DNA of 11,263 nt, from the NCBI GenBank assembly GCA_900767075.1, contig CAAFXX010000328.1, positions 1 to 11,263 on the forward strand, written 5' to 3'. Of the stretch, positions 1 to 8,613 are shown piece after piece. Source of the DNA: Bacteroidales bacterium. Its GTDB lineage: Bacteria > Bacteroidota > Bacteroidia > Bacteroidales > Muribaculaceae. Made by a program: the position numbers and the translations under genes. The notes beneath the pieces are model-generated. The model was given only the letters and a program-made list of their open reading frames with translations. It was not told the DNA's origin and ran no database searches. The first letter of the stretch is position 1. Every line of letters starts with the position of its first letter.

Positions 1-2
1 AC

Positions 3-2864
3 GGCTACCGTGGCTCCGTATTGCTCGGCAAAGGCGATTTCCGCATAGACACCCCCCTGCGTATTTCAAATTCAGGCATCGTGCTACGCGGCAGCGGCGT
101 GCATGAGACGACCATCACCAAGCACGGTTTCGACAGAGGAGCCCTGCTTTATATAGAGGGCACCTATAATCCGGTCGTTACCGATACCATCGCCATCCCC
201 GACTCCTACGTTCCCGTAAATTCGCGCGAGCTCAAGCTCGGCGCATCCCTTAAGGCTGGACAGAACGTATTCATCCTGCGTCCCTCGACTGCCGAATGGA
301 TCGCCGACATGAAGTGCGACATTTTCGGCGGAGGCATCAGCGCGCTCGGCTGGAAGGCGGGAGACGTCGACCTCCGCTGGGACCGCGAAGTCACAGCCGA
401 CAACAACGGCACAGTGACCCTCGACGCTCCCCTCACGATGGCTCTTGACAAGAAGTACGGCACAACCCTCGTGCTTCCCTATACCTGGACCGGCAGGATC
501 TCGAACGTCGGAGTGGAGAATCTGACACTCGTATCGGATTATAACAAGAAATATCCCAAAGACGAGGATCATTGCTGGAACGGCATCTATGTCGCCGACG
601 CACAGAACTGTTTTGTACGCAAGGTCGATTTCCGCCATTTCGCCGGAAGCGCGATTATTCTCCAGCCCACTGCGTCACGCGTGACTGTAGAGGACTGCCG
701 TGCCACAGAGCCCGTCTCGGAAACCGGAGGAATGCGCCGTCAGGTATTCCTTTCGCTCGGTCAGCTCAACCTCTTCCAGCGCTGCTACTCCAAGAACGGC
801 ATCCATGATTTCGCCGCCGGAATGTATGCTCCCGGACCTAACGCATTCGTACAATGCGACAGCGAGGAGAGCCTCGGCTTCAGCGGTGCCATCGACGCAT
901 GGGCACCCGGTCTGCTTTTCGATATCGTGAACATCGACGGAAACAACATCACGTTCAAGAATCTCGGACAGGACAAGAACGGCGCAGGATGGAACACCGG
1001 CAACTCGTTGATGTGGCAGTGCACCGCTTCCGAACTCGAATGTTTCACGCCTGCCGACGACGCCATCAACCAGGTCTACGGCTCTTGGGGGCAGTTCTCC
1101 GGCGACGGACTCTGGGCGCAGTCGAACAACCATGTGCAGCCCCGTTCATTCTTCTACGCGCAGCTTGCAGAGCGTCTTGACTCCGTACCCGAGGCGCAGA
1201 GCCGCATCCTGCCCCGCGCCACAAACGCCACGAGCAGCCCTACAGTCGAGGCAGCAATGCAGCTCGCCCACGAGGCAGCAACGGTTCCCCGTCTCACTCT
1301 TCCGGAATGGATAGAAGAGGCGGCATTCACCGCATCCGTTGATCCCGCCGGCATCAAATCGGTCGACAACATCAAATTGAAGTCAGACAAGAAAGCGACC
1401 AATAAGGATATCGCCCGCAACGACTATGCCGTTTCCGACGGTAAGATCACTCTCAATGGAGCAGCCATTACCGGCGGACGCCTCGAAGTGCCCTGGTGGA
1501 ACGGAAAGATTAAGCCGAACTACACGGTCAAGGCGAAACCTGCAGTGACCCGCTTTGTGCCGGGACGCGAAGGACTCGGTCTCACCGACCGAGTCGATTC
1601 GGTAATCTCATATATGAATGATAACGACATAGCTGTACTCGACCACAATTACGGTCTCTGGTACGAGCGCCGTCGCGACGACCATGAGCGTATCCGCCGC
1701 CAGAACGGCGATGTCTGGGCTCCTTTCTATGAGCAGCCTTTCGCCCGCAGCGGCGAAGGAACGGCATGGGACGGTCTCAGCCGCTATGACCTCACCCGCC
1801 CCAATGAGTATTACTGGAACCGCCTCAATGAATTTGCAGATAAAGCCGCCGATAACGGCAAGCTGCTTTTCAACGAGATGTATTTCCAGCATAACATCAT
1901 CGAAGCTGGCGCTCATTGGGTGGATTCACCCTGGCGTTCCGTCAACAACATCAACAACACGGGCTTCCCCGAGCCGGTGCCTTTCGCCGGCGACAAACGC
2001 GTCTTCATGGCGGAGCCTTTCTATGACGTCAACAATCCCGTGCGTCGTGACCTCCACCGCAACTTCATCCGCATGAACCTCGACAAGCTCGCAGACAACC
2101 CGAATGTGGTTCATCTCATCAGCGCCGAATACACCGGTCCGCAGCATTTCATGGAATTCTGGCTCGACGTAATCGACGAATGGCGGCATGAGACAGGCAA
2201 GGATGTGAAAGTCGCCCTCAGCGCCACAAAAGATGTTCAGGACGCCATTCTTGCAAATCCCAAGTATAAGGATGTTGTCGACATTATCGACATCCGCTAC
2301 TGGCATTACAAGACCGACGGCATCTACGCCCCGGAAGGGGGCAAGAACCTTGCCCCCCGTCAGCATGCCCGTAAGATGAAGGTCGGCAAAATCACATTCC
2401 CCGAGGCATACCGTGCCGTGTCGGAATACCGCACTAAATATCCGGAAAAGGCTGTCACATATTACGCACAGAACTATCCCGACATGGCTTGGGCTGTATT
2501 CATGGGCGGCGGCTCGCTGGCAGGCGTGCCGGTGAAGGATAACGCTTTCCTCAAGGCTTCTGCAAAGATGCAGCCGGTTGCCACTCCCGACGAAGCGGGA
2601 TACAAGGCTCTGAAAGGCAACGGCGGCATGATCGTCTATGCACAGGAATCCGGCGATTACCGACTTGCTTTGCCTGCCGGCAAATACTCCGTGACTGCTT
2701 TTGACGCAAAGACCGGGGAAAAAGTCGGCAACCCGAAATCGCTCAAGACTTTCTCCGGAACAGTCTCACCCATACAGAAGCCGCATGCGTCGGGCGAACC
2801 TCCGGTTCCCGTTCTGTCGCTTCCCGCAAAAGCCGGACAAGTCTACCTCATCAAACGAAACTGA
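3..2864 (+). CDS. Beta-helix plus TIM-barrel-like glycosidase protein, 5' partial
   Basis: The frame is open from the left edge, so the true start and any signal peptide lie outside the window; the TTG at 21 is not a credible start. The first ~400 visible residues look like a right-handed parallel beta-helix of the pectate-lyase type, with short strand-turn repeats such as SGIVLRGSG and WNGIYVADAQNCFVRKV. After a linker (about 1200-1540), a second domain (about 1545-2540) resembles clan-A/DUF4038-like glycoside hydrolase barrels. FNEMY at about 1869 and NPNVVHLISAEYTG at about 2097-2138 look like strand ends carrying acids; E at 1875-1877 and E at 2127-2129 are candidate catalytic residues. 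The last ~90 residues form a small beta-rich tail like those following DUF4038 domains. From memory the closest family may be DUF6298, which I could not check. Likely role: secreted or periplasmic attack on a plant or host polysaccharide, perhaps pectic. It ends in tandem stops (TGA TAG). Substrate and linkage are unknown. Confidence 0.85.
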   Translation, partial: GYRGSVLLGKGDFRIDTPLRISNSGIVLRGSGVHETTITKHGFDRGALLYIEGTYNPVVTDTIAIPDSYVPVNSRELKLGASLKAGQNVFILRPSTAEWIADMKCDIFGGGISALGWKAGDVDLRWDREVTADNNGTVTLDAPLTMALDKKYGTTLVLPYTWTGRISNVGVENLTLVSDYNKKYPKDEDHCWNGIYVADAQNCFVRKVDFRHFAGSAIILQPTASRVTVEDCRATEPVSETGGMRRQVFLSLGQLNLFQRCYSKNGIHDFAAGMYAPGPNAFVQCDSEESLGFSGAIDAWAPGLLFDIVNIDGNNITFKNLGQDKNGAGWNTGNSLMWQCTASELECFTPADDAINQVYGSWGQFSGDGLWAQSNNHVQPRSFFYAQLAERLDSVPEAQSRILPRATNATSSPTVEAAMQLAHEAATVPRLTLPEWIEEAAFTASVDPAGIKSVDNIKLKSDKKATNKDIARNDYAVSDGKITLNGAAITGGRLEVPWWNGKIKPNYTVKAKPAVTRFVPGREGLGLTDRVDSVISYMNDNDIAVLDHNYGLWYERRRDDHERIRRQNGDVWAPFYEQPFARSGEGTAWDGLSRYDLTRPNEYYWNRLNEFADKAADNGKLLFNEMYFQHNIIEAGAHWVDSPWRSVNNINNTGFPEPVPFAGDKRVFMAEPFYDVNNPVRRDLHRNFIRMNLDKLADNPNVVHLISAEYTGPQHFMEFWLDVIDEWRHETGKDVKVALSATKDVQDAILANPKYKDVVDIIDIRYWHYKTDGIYAPEGGKNLAPRQHARKMKVGKITFPEAYRAVSEYRTKYPEKAVTYYAQNYPDMAWAVFMGGGSLAGVPVKDNAFLKASAKMQPVATPDEAGYKALKGNGGMIVYAQESGDYRLALPAGKYSVTAFDAKTGEKVGNPKSLKTFSGTVSPIQKPHASGEPPVPVLSLPAKAGQVYLIKRN

Positions 2865-2884
2865 TAGGGTTTCATCAATACAAC

Positions 2885-2922
2885 TGCCGTCGGGAACCAT
2901 AAGCCCCCGACGGCAATTTTTA
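2885..2922 (+). terminator. Intrinsic terminator after the beta-helix/glycosidase gene
   Basis: A perfect 10-bp stem (TGCCGTCGGG at 2885-2894, complement at 2906-2915) encloses an 11-nt loop and runs into ATTTTTA. It lies 20 bases past the stop codon, so this gene closes its own transcript and is not co-transcribed by simple read-through with the SusC/SusD operon. Confidence 0.9.
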
Positions 2923-3018
2923 TGCTTCGCCTTTATTCTCTTTTTCCGGGGAATACCAAACTTTCACAGTCTATGATTGTAATAAATAAAGTAGAAAGTA
3001 ATTTTCTGTTTGCGAAAA

Positions 3019-3052
3019 CTAAGAGTGTCGTACTAATTTACGACACTCTTAG
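3019..3052. repeat. Perfect 14-bp inverted repeat upstream of the 82-aa gene
   Basis: CTAAGAGTGTCGTA at 3019-3032 is exactly complementary to 3039-3052, with a 6-nt loop. On the + strand no T-run follows directly, so it is not a standard forward terminator. On the - strand the stem is followed by TTTTCGC, which could be a weak terminator, but no - strand gene is seen upstream of it. A TTTG at 3009-3012 lies 21 bases before a poor -7-like sequence in the loop, so an operator or a structured 5' leader for the gene at 3087 is also possible. Function is unresolved. Confidence 0.7.
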
Positions 3053-3086
3053 AGCTATAGGTTGAACCTTTTTTAATTTTACCACT

Positions 3087-3335
3087 ATGACAACACCTGA
3101 TAGGATACATCCTGAAGACAAGGTACGCATCGACATCACCTCAGAAGGCAGGAAAATAGCCGAGGTGGAGAGCACCGGTTTCCACAACATTGAGTCCGCC
3201 ATAATAACCGCTTATAAGGAGAAAGCGACGGATTACCCCAAAGATATGTGTGTGTTTGCTGTTCATAATATCACTTCCGGCACCGAAGGGCGCTACCGTT
3301 TCAACGCCCACGGCCATCTGAAACTTATAGTCTGA
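3087..3335 (+). CDS. Small hypothetical protein, 82 aa
   Basis: I do not recognise this protein. The start is ATG in an AT-rich context (TTTTTTAATTTTACC before it), typical of Bacteroidetes initiation without a Shine-Dalgarno. The product is compact, charged and soluble-looking, with no signal peptide or membrane segment. Its predicted pattern is beta-strands at both ends (VRIDIT, GRKIAEVES and GRYRFNAHGHLKLIV) around a central helix (NIESAIITAYKEKA). It stands alone: a terminator lies 165 bases upstream and the SusC control region follows. An overlapping - strand frame (3141-3401) is a less likely alternative. A regulator or domestic small protein is possible, but nothing in the sequence shows a function. 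Confidence 0.6.
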   Translation: MTTPDRIHPEDKVRIDITSEGRKIAEVESTGFHNIESAIITAYKEKATDYPKDMCVFAVHNITSGTEGRYRFNAHGHLKLIV

Positions 3336-3491
3336 GGCACGTCTGCCTAAGAAGAGAATGTCTGATGCATAAAACTTCCGGTTCCACACAAATTCGTTCA
3401 TATAAATGCATGAAAGCGGAGGGAAATAAAGTTTTATTGTATTTTTTACACTTTATTTGTTAAAATTATTTTATCTTTAAAAAAATTTACT

Positions 3492-3499
3492 TAACTTTG
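3492..3499 (+). promoter_or_regulatory. Predicted -7 box of the SusC/SusD operon promoter
   Basis: TAACTTTG matches the Bacteroidetes -7 consensus TAnnTTTG exactly and lies in a very AT-rich tract (about 3430-3490). No good -33 TTTG sits at the usual 19-21 spacing; the nearest, at 3456-3459, is 32 bases upstream. This weak -33 box would fit dependence on an activator, as is common for SusC/SusD operons, but that is inference. Transcription would start around 3503-3506, giving a leader of about 180 nt. Confidence 0.6.
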
Positions 3500-3534
3500 T
3501 CGCATCCCGAAAAAACAGGGGTGCGATTTTTATT
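3500..3534 (+). promoter_or_regulatory. Hairpin with T-tract at the predicted SusC transcription start
   Basis: TCGCATCCC (3500-3508) pairs with GGGGTGCGA (3518-3526), nine pairs including one G-T wobble, around an A-rich 9-nt loop, followed by TTTTTATT. It has the form of an intrinsic terminator but begins one base after the -7 box. It could stop read-through from upstream, act as an attenuator in the first ~30 nt of the transcript, or stabilise the 5' end. Confidence 0.6.
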
Positions 3535-3556
3535 CATCCCAAATAAAATTATTAAC

Positions 3557-3600
3557 CTTAAAATCCAGAATTGAGACAATCCCTTCATTGAGATTTTAAG
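3557..3600 (+). promoter_or_regulatory. Nested inverted repeat in the SusC leader
   Basis: CTTAAAATC (3557-3565) is perfectly complementary to GATTTTAAG (3592-3600). Inside, CAAT (3577-3580) pairs with ATTG (3587-3590). Further on, GCCT-TTCG-AGGC (3627-3638) competes with AGGC-GAA-GCCT (3635-3645) for the same AGGC, so two small folds are mutually exclusive. The rest of 3336-3685 holds the promoter and start-site hairpin described separately and no convincing gene. A regulatory leader is possible; no known riboswitch class is recognised. Confidence 0.35.
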
Positions 3601-3685
3601 CTAATGCCAAAATTCAAGTAAGGTCAGCCTTTCGAGGCGAAGCCTGCTCCATTGATATTATTACTAACTAATCAAAACATCAACC

Positions 3686-6600
3686 ATGACAAACTTAAAA
3701 AAGTGTGTTAGTCAGGGAAGCGGAACAGCTATAGGACGACTGCTGTTCACCCTGATTCTGGCAGTCCTTACGATCACTGCCTCCGCCCAGACAAAGACTG
3801 TCACCGGTCTTGTCACCGATCAGGCAGGCGAGCCGATCATCGGTGCAACCGTACTTGTCAAAGGCACCAAGGCGGGTACTTCCACCGACATCGACGGTCG
3901 CTACAGCCTAAAGAACATCGCAAACAACGCGACCCTCACATTCAGCTATATCGGCTACGAGACACAGTCGGTTTCCACGGCAGGAAAGAACGTTGTCGAC
4001 GTCGTGATGAAAGAAGCCAACACCAATCTCGACGAGCTGGTCGTAATCGGTTACGGCACAATGAAACGCCGCGACCTTACCGGTTCCGTGACATCCGTGA
4101 AGAGCGCTGAGATTCTTCAGGCTCCTACCAACAACGTGATGCAGGCTCTCGAAGGTAAGATTTCCGGTATGGACATCACAAAGAGCAGCGGTGCCATCGG
4201 TTCAGGCGTAAGCGTGACCCTCCGCGGCACACGCTCCATCTATGGTTCCGACAGCCCCCTCTACATTATCGACGGGGTGCCCGGCGGCGACTACAACACC
4301 CTCAACCCAGCCGATATTGAATCGGTCGACGTCCTCAAGGATGCAGCATCGACCGCAATCTACGGTTCTGCAGGCGCAAATGGTGTAATTATCATCACCA
4401 CAAAGAGCGGCAAGGCGGGTCGTCCGGTGGTCAATTTCGACTTCTACTACGGCTTCAGCGGCAACCCCAACTATAAGCACGGTATGGTAGGCGACGAATG
4501 GGTGAACTACCAGCGCGAGTCATACAAGTTCATCAACGGCGTTTATCCCGAAAACATGAGCACTCTTCTCGGCAACCCCGATTACCTCAACGCCTATGAC
4601 AACGGCGAATGGATCGACTGGGTCGACGAGGTTTCAGGACGTAAGGCAACCACCCAGAAATACAGCCTTTCAGTAAGCGCCGGCGGCGAGATGACAAAAA
4701 TCTATGCATCGGCAGCATATACGAAAGACACCGGCCTTATCGAAAACGAGAACCAGAACCGCTATAATCTGCGTCTCAGCCTCGATCAGAAGATCTTCAA
4801 GTTCCTCTCTGTAGGTTTCACAAGCAACATCGATTACTACGACCGCAACAACGGTGTCTCCAAGACCTTCACAAACTCTCTGACCGCCCTTCCTCTCGGC
4901 AAGCCTTACGACGAGCAGGGCAACATCAACCACGAGTTCATCAACGGTCAGTACTCTCCTCTCAGCGACAACATCCCCTATCAGTACGCCAACAACATAC
5001 GTGCCACAAACGTTGACCTCGTAGGCTACGCAGAGATTACACCCGTCAAGGGACTTAAGCTCCGCAGCCAGATCAGCACCGACCTCAACAACAGCCGTCA
5101 GGGTCAGTTCTGGGGCAACGAGGCAAACGCCAACGTTGTCTTCTACGGCAAGACTCCTTACGGACAGAAAACCCACAACAACAGCTGGGCATATACATGG
5201 GAGAATGTCCTCTCATACAATGCCGACATCAACGACCACAGCTTCGGAGCCCAGTTCATCACTTCTTACAACAAGAGCACAAACGAAGCAACCATCGCCG
5301 GTTCGGGGGGCTTCCTCACCGACTCATGGCAGTATCACGCTCTCGGCAAGGGTACCGACAACCTCCACGCTGAAAGTAGCTACACTCAAACTCAGAAGAT
5401 GTCGTACGCAGTCCGCGTCAACTATAGCTACAAGGGCAAATATCTGGTAAGCTTCTCTAACCGCTGGGACGGCGTGAGCTGGTTCTCGCAGGGTAAGAAA
5501 TGGGATGCGTTCCCCGCAGGTGCCATCGCATGGCGTTTCTCCGACGAGGAATTTATGGAAAGCACACGCGGCTGGCTTGACAACGCCAAGATCCGACTCA
5601 GCTACGGTGTGACAGGCAACTCCGGTGGAGTAGGCGCTTACGCCACACAGTCGCAGTTCTATCTCTATCCGAGTGCAGGTGTGACAGTCGACGGCAAATA
5701 CGTTCCGTTCTCACAGTTCACAGGTACAATCGCAAGTGCCAACCTCGGATGGGAAAAATCATACAACTGGAACGTCGGCCTCGACTTCTCCGTACTCCGC
5801 GGTAGAATCGACGGCAGCATCGACTACTACAACACCAAGACAAAAGACCTCCTCTTCCAGCGCACGATGCCAATCACCACAGGTGCCACAGGCTGGGGAT
5901 CTCCTCTGAGCAGCTGGCAGAACCTTGCCAAGACACAGAACTACGGTCTTGAGATCACAATCAACAGCCGCAACATCCAGACACGCAACTTCACCTGGAA
6001 CACAAGCCTTACCGCCACCTGGAACAAGGAGAAGATCGTATCTCTCCCCGACGGCGACATCGTGGCCCAGAACCTCTTCGTAGGTAATCCTATCAAGTCG
6101 CTCTATAACTACAAGTACGCCGGTATCTGGGGTACCAACGATGATCCCGAGCTCATGAAGCAGTACGGCGTTCAGCCCGGTTTCGTGAAAGTCGAGACTA
6201 CTCCTAAAGTAAACGATGCAGGCGTAAGCGACAACGGTGTTCACCCCTACGGCGACGCCGACCGTCAGATCCTCGGTCACTCCAACCCGAACTGGATCCT
6301 CGGCTTGAACAATACATTCACATACCGCGACTTCGACGCTACAATCTTCATCATGGGCCGCTTCGGTCAGACCATCTGCTCCGACCTGCTCGGTTACTAC
6401 ACGGCTGAGAACTCCATCACAAGGAACCAGCTCGCAGGTGTCGACTACTGGACTGAGGAGAACCAGGGTGCTTACTATCCCCGTCCCGGCTCCGCAGCCT
6501 CACAGTCGAAGGTTATGCCCGCCCTCCGTTATTTCAACGGTTCGTTCGGCAAGATCAAGAACCTTACGATCGGTTACACACTGCCCCAGAAGATCACTCA

Positions 6601-6757
6601 GAAAGCGTTCATCCAGCGCTTCCGCGTTTACTTCACGGCCTACAACCCGTTCATCTTCTGCACCAAACAGCTCCGCGGCACCGACCCCGAGACAGGCGGT
6701 TCTGACTCGTTCCCGACCTACCGTCAGTTCGTATTCGGCGTCAACCTCACTTTCTAA
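3686..6757 (+). CDS. SusC/RagA-family TonB-dependent outer-membrane transporter
   Basis: This is a glycan-importing outer-membrane beta-barrel that works with the SusD protein encoded next to it and draws energy through TonB. It starts at ATG 3686 with a Sec signal peptide; cleavage is likely after ASA at residue 34. A CarboxypepD_reg-like domain covers about residues 37-110 (VTGLVTDQAGEPIIGATVLVKG, then GTSTDIDGRYSL). The TonB-box-like segment LDELVVIGYG is near residues 115-124. The plug domain covers about 128-245, with LRGTRSI, PLYIIDGVPG, DVLKDAASTAIYGS and GVIIITTKSG. The remainder is barrel, ending in the aromatic FGVNLTF expected for outer-membrane insertion. The length of 1023 aa is normal and no frameshift is seen. 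The next gene starts 18 bases downstream, so the two are surely one operon. The ligand cannot be read from the sequence. Confidence 0.97.
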   Translation: MTNLKKCVSQGSGTAIGRLLFTLILAVLTITASAQTKTVTGLVTDQAGEPIIGATVLVKGTKAGTSTDIDGRYSLKNIANNATLTFSYIGYETQSVSTAGKNVVDVVMKEANTNLDELVVIGYGTMKRRDLTGSVTSVKSAEILQAPTNNVMQALEGKISGMDITKSSGAIGSGVSVTLRGTRSIYGSDSPLYIIDGVPGGDYNTLNPADIESVDVLKDAASTAIYGSAGANGVIIITTKSGKAGRPVVNFDFYYGFSGNPNYKHGMVGDEWVNYQRESYKFINGVYPENMSTLLGNPDYLNAYDNGEWIDWVDEVSGRKATTQKYSLSVSAGGEMTKIYASAAYTKDTGLIENENQNRYNLRLSLDQKIFKFLSVGFTSNIDYYDRNNGVSKTFTNSLTALPLGKPYDEQGNINHEFINGQYSPLSDNIPYQYANNIRATNVDLVGYAEITPVKGLKLRSQISTDLNNSRQGQFWGNEANANVVFYGKTPYGQKTHNNSWAYTWENVLSYNADINDHSFGAQFITSYNKSTNEATIAGSGGFLTDSWQYHALGKGTDNLHAESSYTQTQKMSYAVRVNYSYKGKYLVSFSNRWDGVSWFSQGKKWDAFPAGAIAWRFSDEEFMESTRGWLDNAKIRLSYGVTGNSGGVGAYATQSQFYLYPSAGVTVDGKYVPFSQFTGTIASANLGWEKSYNWNVGLDFSVLRGRIDGSIDYYNTKTKDLLFQRTMPITTGATGWGSPLSSWQNLAKTQNYGLEITINSRNIQTRNFTWNTSLTATWNKEKIVSLPDGDIVAQNLFVGNPIKSLYNYKYAGIWGTNDDPELMKQYGVQPGFVKVETTPKVNDAGVSDNGVHPYGDADRQILGHSNPNWILGLNNTFTYRDFDATIFIMGRFGQTICSDLLGYYTAENSITRNQLAGVDYWTEENQGAYYPRPGSAASQSKVMPALRYFNGSFGKIKNLTIGYTLPQKITQKAFIQRFRVYFTAYNPFIFCTKQLRGTDPETGGSDSFPTYRQFVFGVNLTF

Positions 6758-6775
6758 CCTTTAAAAATAATCAAA

Positions 6776-8563
6776 ATGAAACTCAACATAAATAAATTAC
6801 CGCTTATCTGCGCTATCGGCATGGCTGCGATGACCCAGTCGTGCTCACTGGAGGAGGTAAACCCCGGCGGCGGAACATTCGAGAACGCCGCCACCACTCC
6901 GGAAGGTATGGAGACTATGGTCAACAACTGTTATTTCGGCATGGAGCGCAAGCTGTACAACGATATCGACTTCATGGCGTTCATGGAGGCAAATACCGAC
7001 CTTTGGACCTATGCCGGTAATCAGGAGGGTAAGAACGACAAGATGTTCATGTTCTTCCGTGGAGCAACACCCGACATCTCGTTCACCAACAATATCTGGA
7101 ATTCATGCTACGACGGAATCGGTTCATGCAACCGCGTGCTCGTGAACCTCGACCGCTGCCAATATAAGGAACCCAACGACCGTAACATCACCGAGGCAAA
7201 GGTCCGTTTCATGCGCGCTGTCTATTATTACAACCTCGTCGAGATTTTCGGCGGTGTAGTGAAACAGACCGAGGCTATGGACATCAACTACGCTCCTGTC
7301 CGCACGGAGCCCGTTGAGATCTATCGCGACATTATCATCCCCGACCTGCAGTTCGCAGTGCAGAATCTTGAGGTAGGCACCGACGCCACTAAGGTGACAC
7401 CGACCAAGAAGGCGGCTCTCGGTTTCCTCACAAAGGCTTGTCTCCAGAGCCGTCAGTACACCGATGAATTCCTTCAGACAGGCTTCGACGCCGCCAAGGA
7501 ACTTATCAACGACTGCGAGAACGGCGGCACCAAGTATGGCGCATACATGTATCCTACATACGAGGATGTATTCAAGGAGGCTAATAACCTTAACAATAAG
7601 GAGGCTCTCTACAAATACAATATCTACTCTGGTGCTGACGGCAACGGTTCTTCGAACGGCAACTACCGCACAAACCGCAACGACGAACATTTCCTCTGCA
7701 ACATCTATCGTTTCGCAGCCATCCAGAACAATCAGGAAGCCATGCTTGAATGGGGCAAAGGCATAGCCGGCGATTTCATGCCTACTGCCTACCTCTTGAA
7801 GCTCTTCCAGAATGCCGACGGCAGCCTTGACCCCCGTTTCATGCCCAACTTCAACCGCGAATGGACGGCTAATGAAGACTACACATGGACTGAAGGTGAC
7901 GCCAAAAACTACAAGAAGGATACTTCGATTGTAGGCACAAAGATCAACAAGGGCGACGTGGCTATCAAGATCGTTATGCCGCAGGATGCCAATTATGCAG
8001 CTGAAGTGGCTGCTGAGGCAACAAGTCCTTACATTCTCGCCACTCTCGAAGATATCTACGACGGTCTCAACGTGATAACAATGAAGGCTGACGGCAGCGG
8101 CGAGAACATGTTCCGCTACATCTATCCTTCGCTCACAAAGCACAATTCAAGCAACTATTATGTTGTGAACGCCGGCAAGAAGCGTAACGGTAACCTCAAC
8201 GCCGTTCTCGTGATGCGTATGGCTGAGGTTTACCTCATTGCAGCCGAATATGACCTTCTCCTTAACGGCGGCAGCGGTGCTGCAGCATATGTCAACAAGG
8301 TTCGCAGCCGTGCCGGTGCAGCCAATGTCGGCAGCGTCACAATGCGTACACTTCTCGACGAGCGCGCACGCGAGCTCTGCGGTGAGTTCACACGCTTCTA
8401 CGACCTGAAACGCATGGGTATGTTCAAGGACGATTCCTACCTCAAGGAAACACATCCGTTCCTCGCCAACTATTTCTCGCCCAACTACGCACTGCGTCCC
8501 ATCCCGCAGGGATTCACCAACGTCATCTCCAACGGCGACTCCTTCCAGAATCCCGGCTATTGA
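6776..8563 (+). CDS. SusD/RagB-family glycan-binding surface lipoprotein
   Basis: This is the surface lid that captures oligosaccharide and delivers it to the SusC-type barrel. The N-terminus is a lipoprotein signal with a hydrophobic stretch and MTQSC; Cys23 would be lipidated. The acidic SLEE just after the cysteine fits surface-export signals of Bacteroidetes lipoproteins. The helical SusD core is clear: NNIWNSCYDGIGSCNRVLVNLD, then AKVRFMRAVYYYNLVEIFGG. The C-terminal RagB/SusD region contains VYLIAAEYDLLL, AAYVNKVRSRAG, LLDERARELCGEFTRFYDLKR and the late ALRPIP segment. The length of 595 aa is usual for the family, and the gene ends in tandem stops (TGA TAA). It is the last gene of the operon; no extra surface-binding protein or glycosidase follows. 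Confidence 0.96.
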   Translation: MKLNINKLPLICAIGMAAMTQSCSLEEVNPGGGTFENAATTPEGMETMVNNCYFGMERKLYNDIDFMAFMEANTDLWTYAGNQEGKNDKMFMFFRGATPDISFTNNIWNSCYDGIGSCNRVLVNLDRCQYKEPNDRNITEAKVRFMRAVYYYNLVEIFGGVVKQTEAMDINYAPVRTEPVEIYRDIIIPDLQFAVQNLEVGTDATKVTPTKKAALGFLTKACLQSRQYTDEFLQTGFDAAKELINDCENGGTKYGAYMYPTYEDVFKEANNLNNKEALYKYNIYSGADGNGSSNGNYRTNRNDEHFLCNIYRFAAIQNNQEAMLEWGKGIAGDFMPTAYLLKLFQNADGSLDPRFMPNFNREWTANEDYTWTEGDAKNYKKDTSIVGTKINKGDVAIKIVMPQDANYAAEVAAEATSPYILATLEDIYDGLNVITMKADGSGENMFRYIYPSLTKHNSSNYYVVNAGKKRNGNLNAVLVMRMAEVYLIAAEYDLLLNGGSGAAAYVNKVRSRAGAANVGSVTMRTLLDERARELCGEFTRFYDLKRMGMFKDDSYLKETHPFLANYFSPNYALRPIPQGFTNVISNGDSFQNPGY

Positions 8564-8573
8564 TAACCATTAA

Positions 8574-8603
8574 AATTCAATTGTGACCCTCACATATTGA
8601 ATT
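8574..8603 (+). promoter_or_regulatory. Stable 3' hairpin after the SusD gene
   Basis: AATTCAATTGTGA (8574-8586) pairs with TCACA (8590-8594) and ATTGAATT (8596-8603), leaving one bulged T and a CCC loop. It begins 10 bases after the stop codon and has no T-tract, so it is probably not the terminator itself. It could be a 3'-end stabiliser or a protein-binding site. Confidence 0.5.
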
Positions 8604-8613
8604 ACAATCCACC

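Noticed and set aside
3335..3348. 5-bp hairpin AGGCA/TGCCT overlapping the stop of the 82-aa gene as its terminator
   Set aside because: The stem is short and followed by an A/G-rich stretch, not a T-tract.
3365..3411. Two ATGCAT copies in the SusC upstream region
   Set aside because: Six-base self-complementary words in AT-rich DNA are expected by chance and no wider symmetry surrounds them.
7124..8143. 339-codon - strand frame opposite the SusD gene, and similar long antisense frames opposite the other large genes
   Set aside because: They are mirror frames of strongly biased, GC-rich coding sequence; the + strand products are unmistakable family members and the antisense products resemble nothing.
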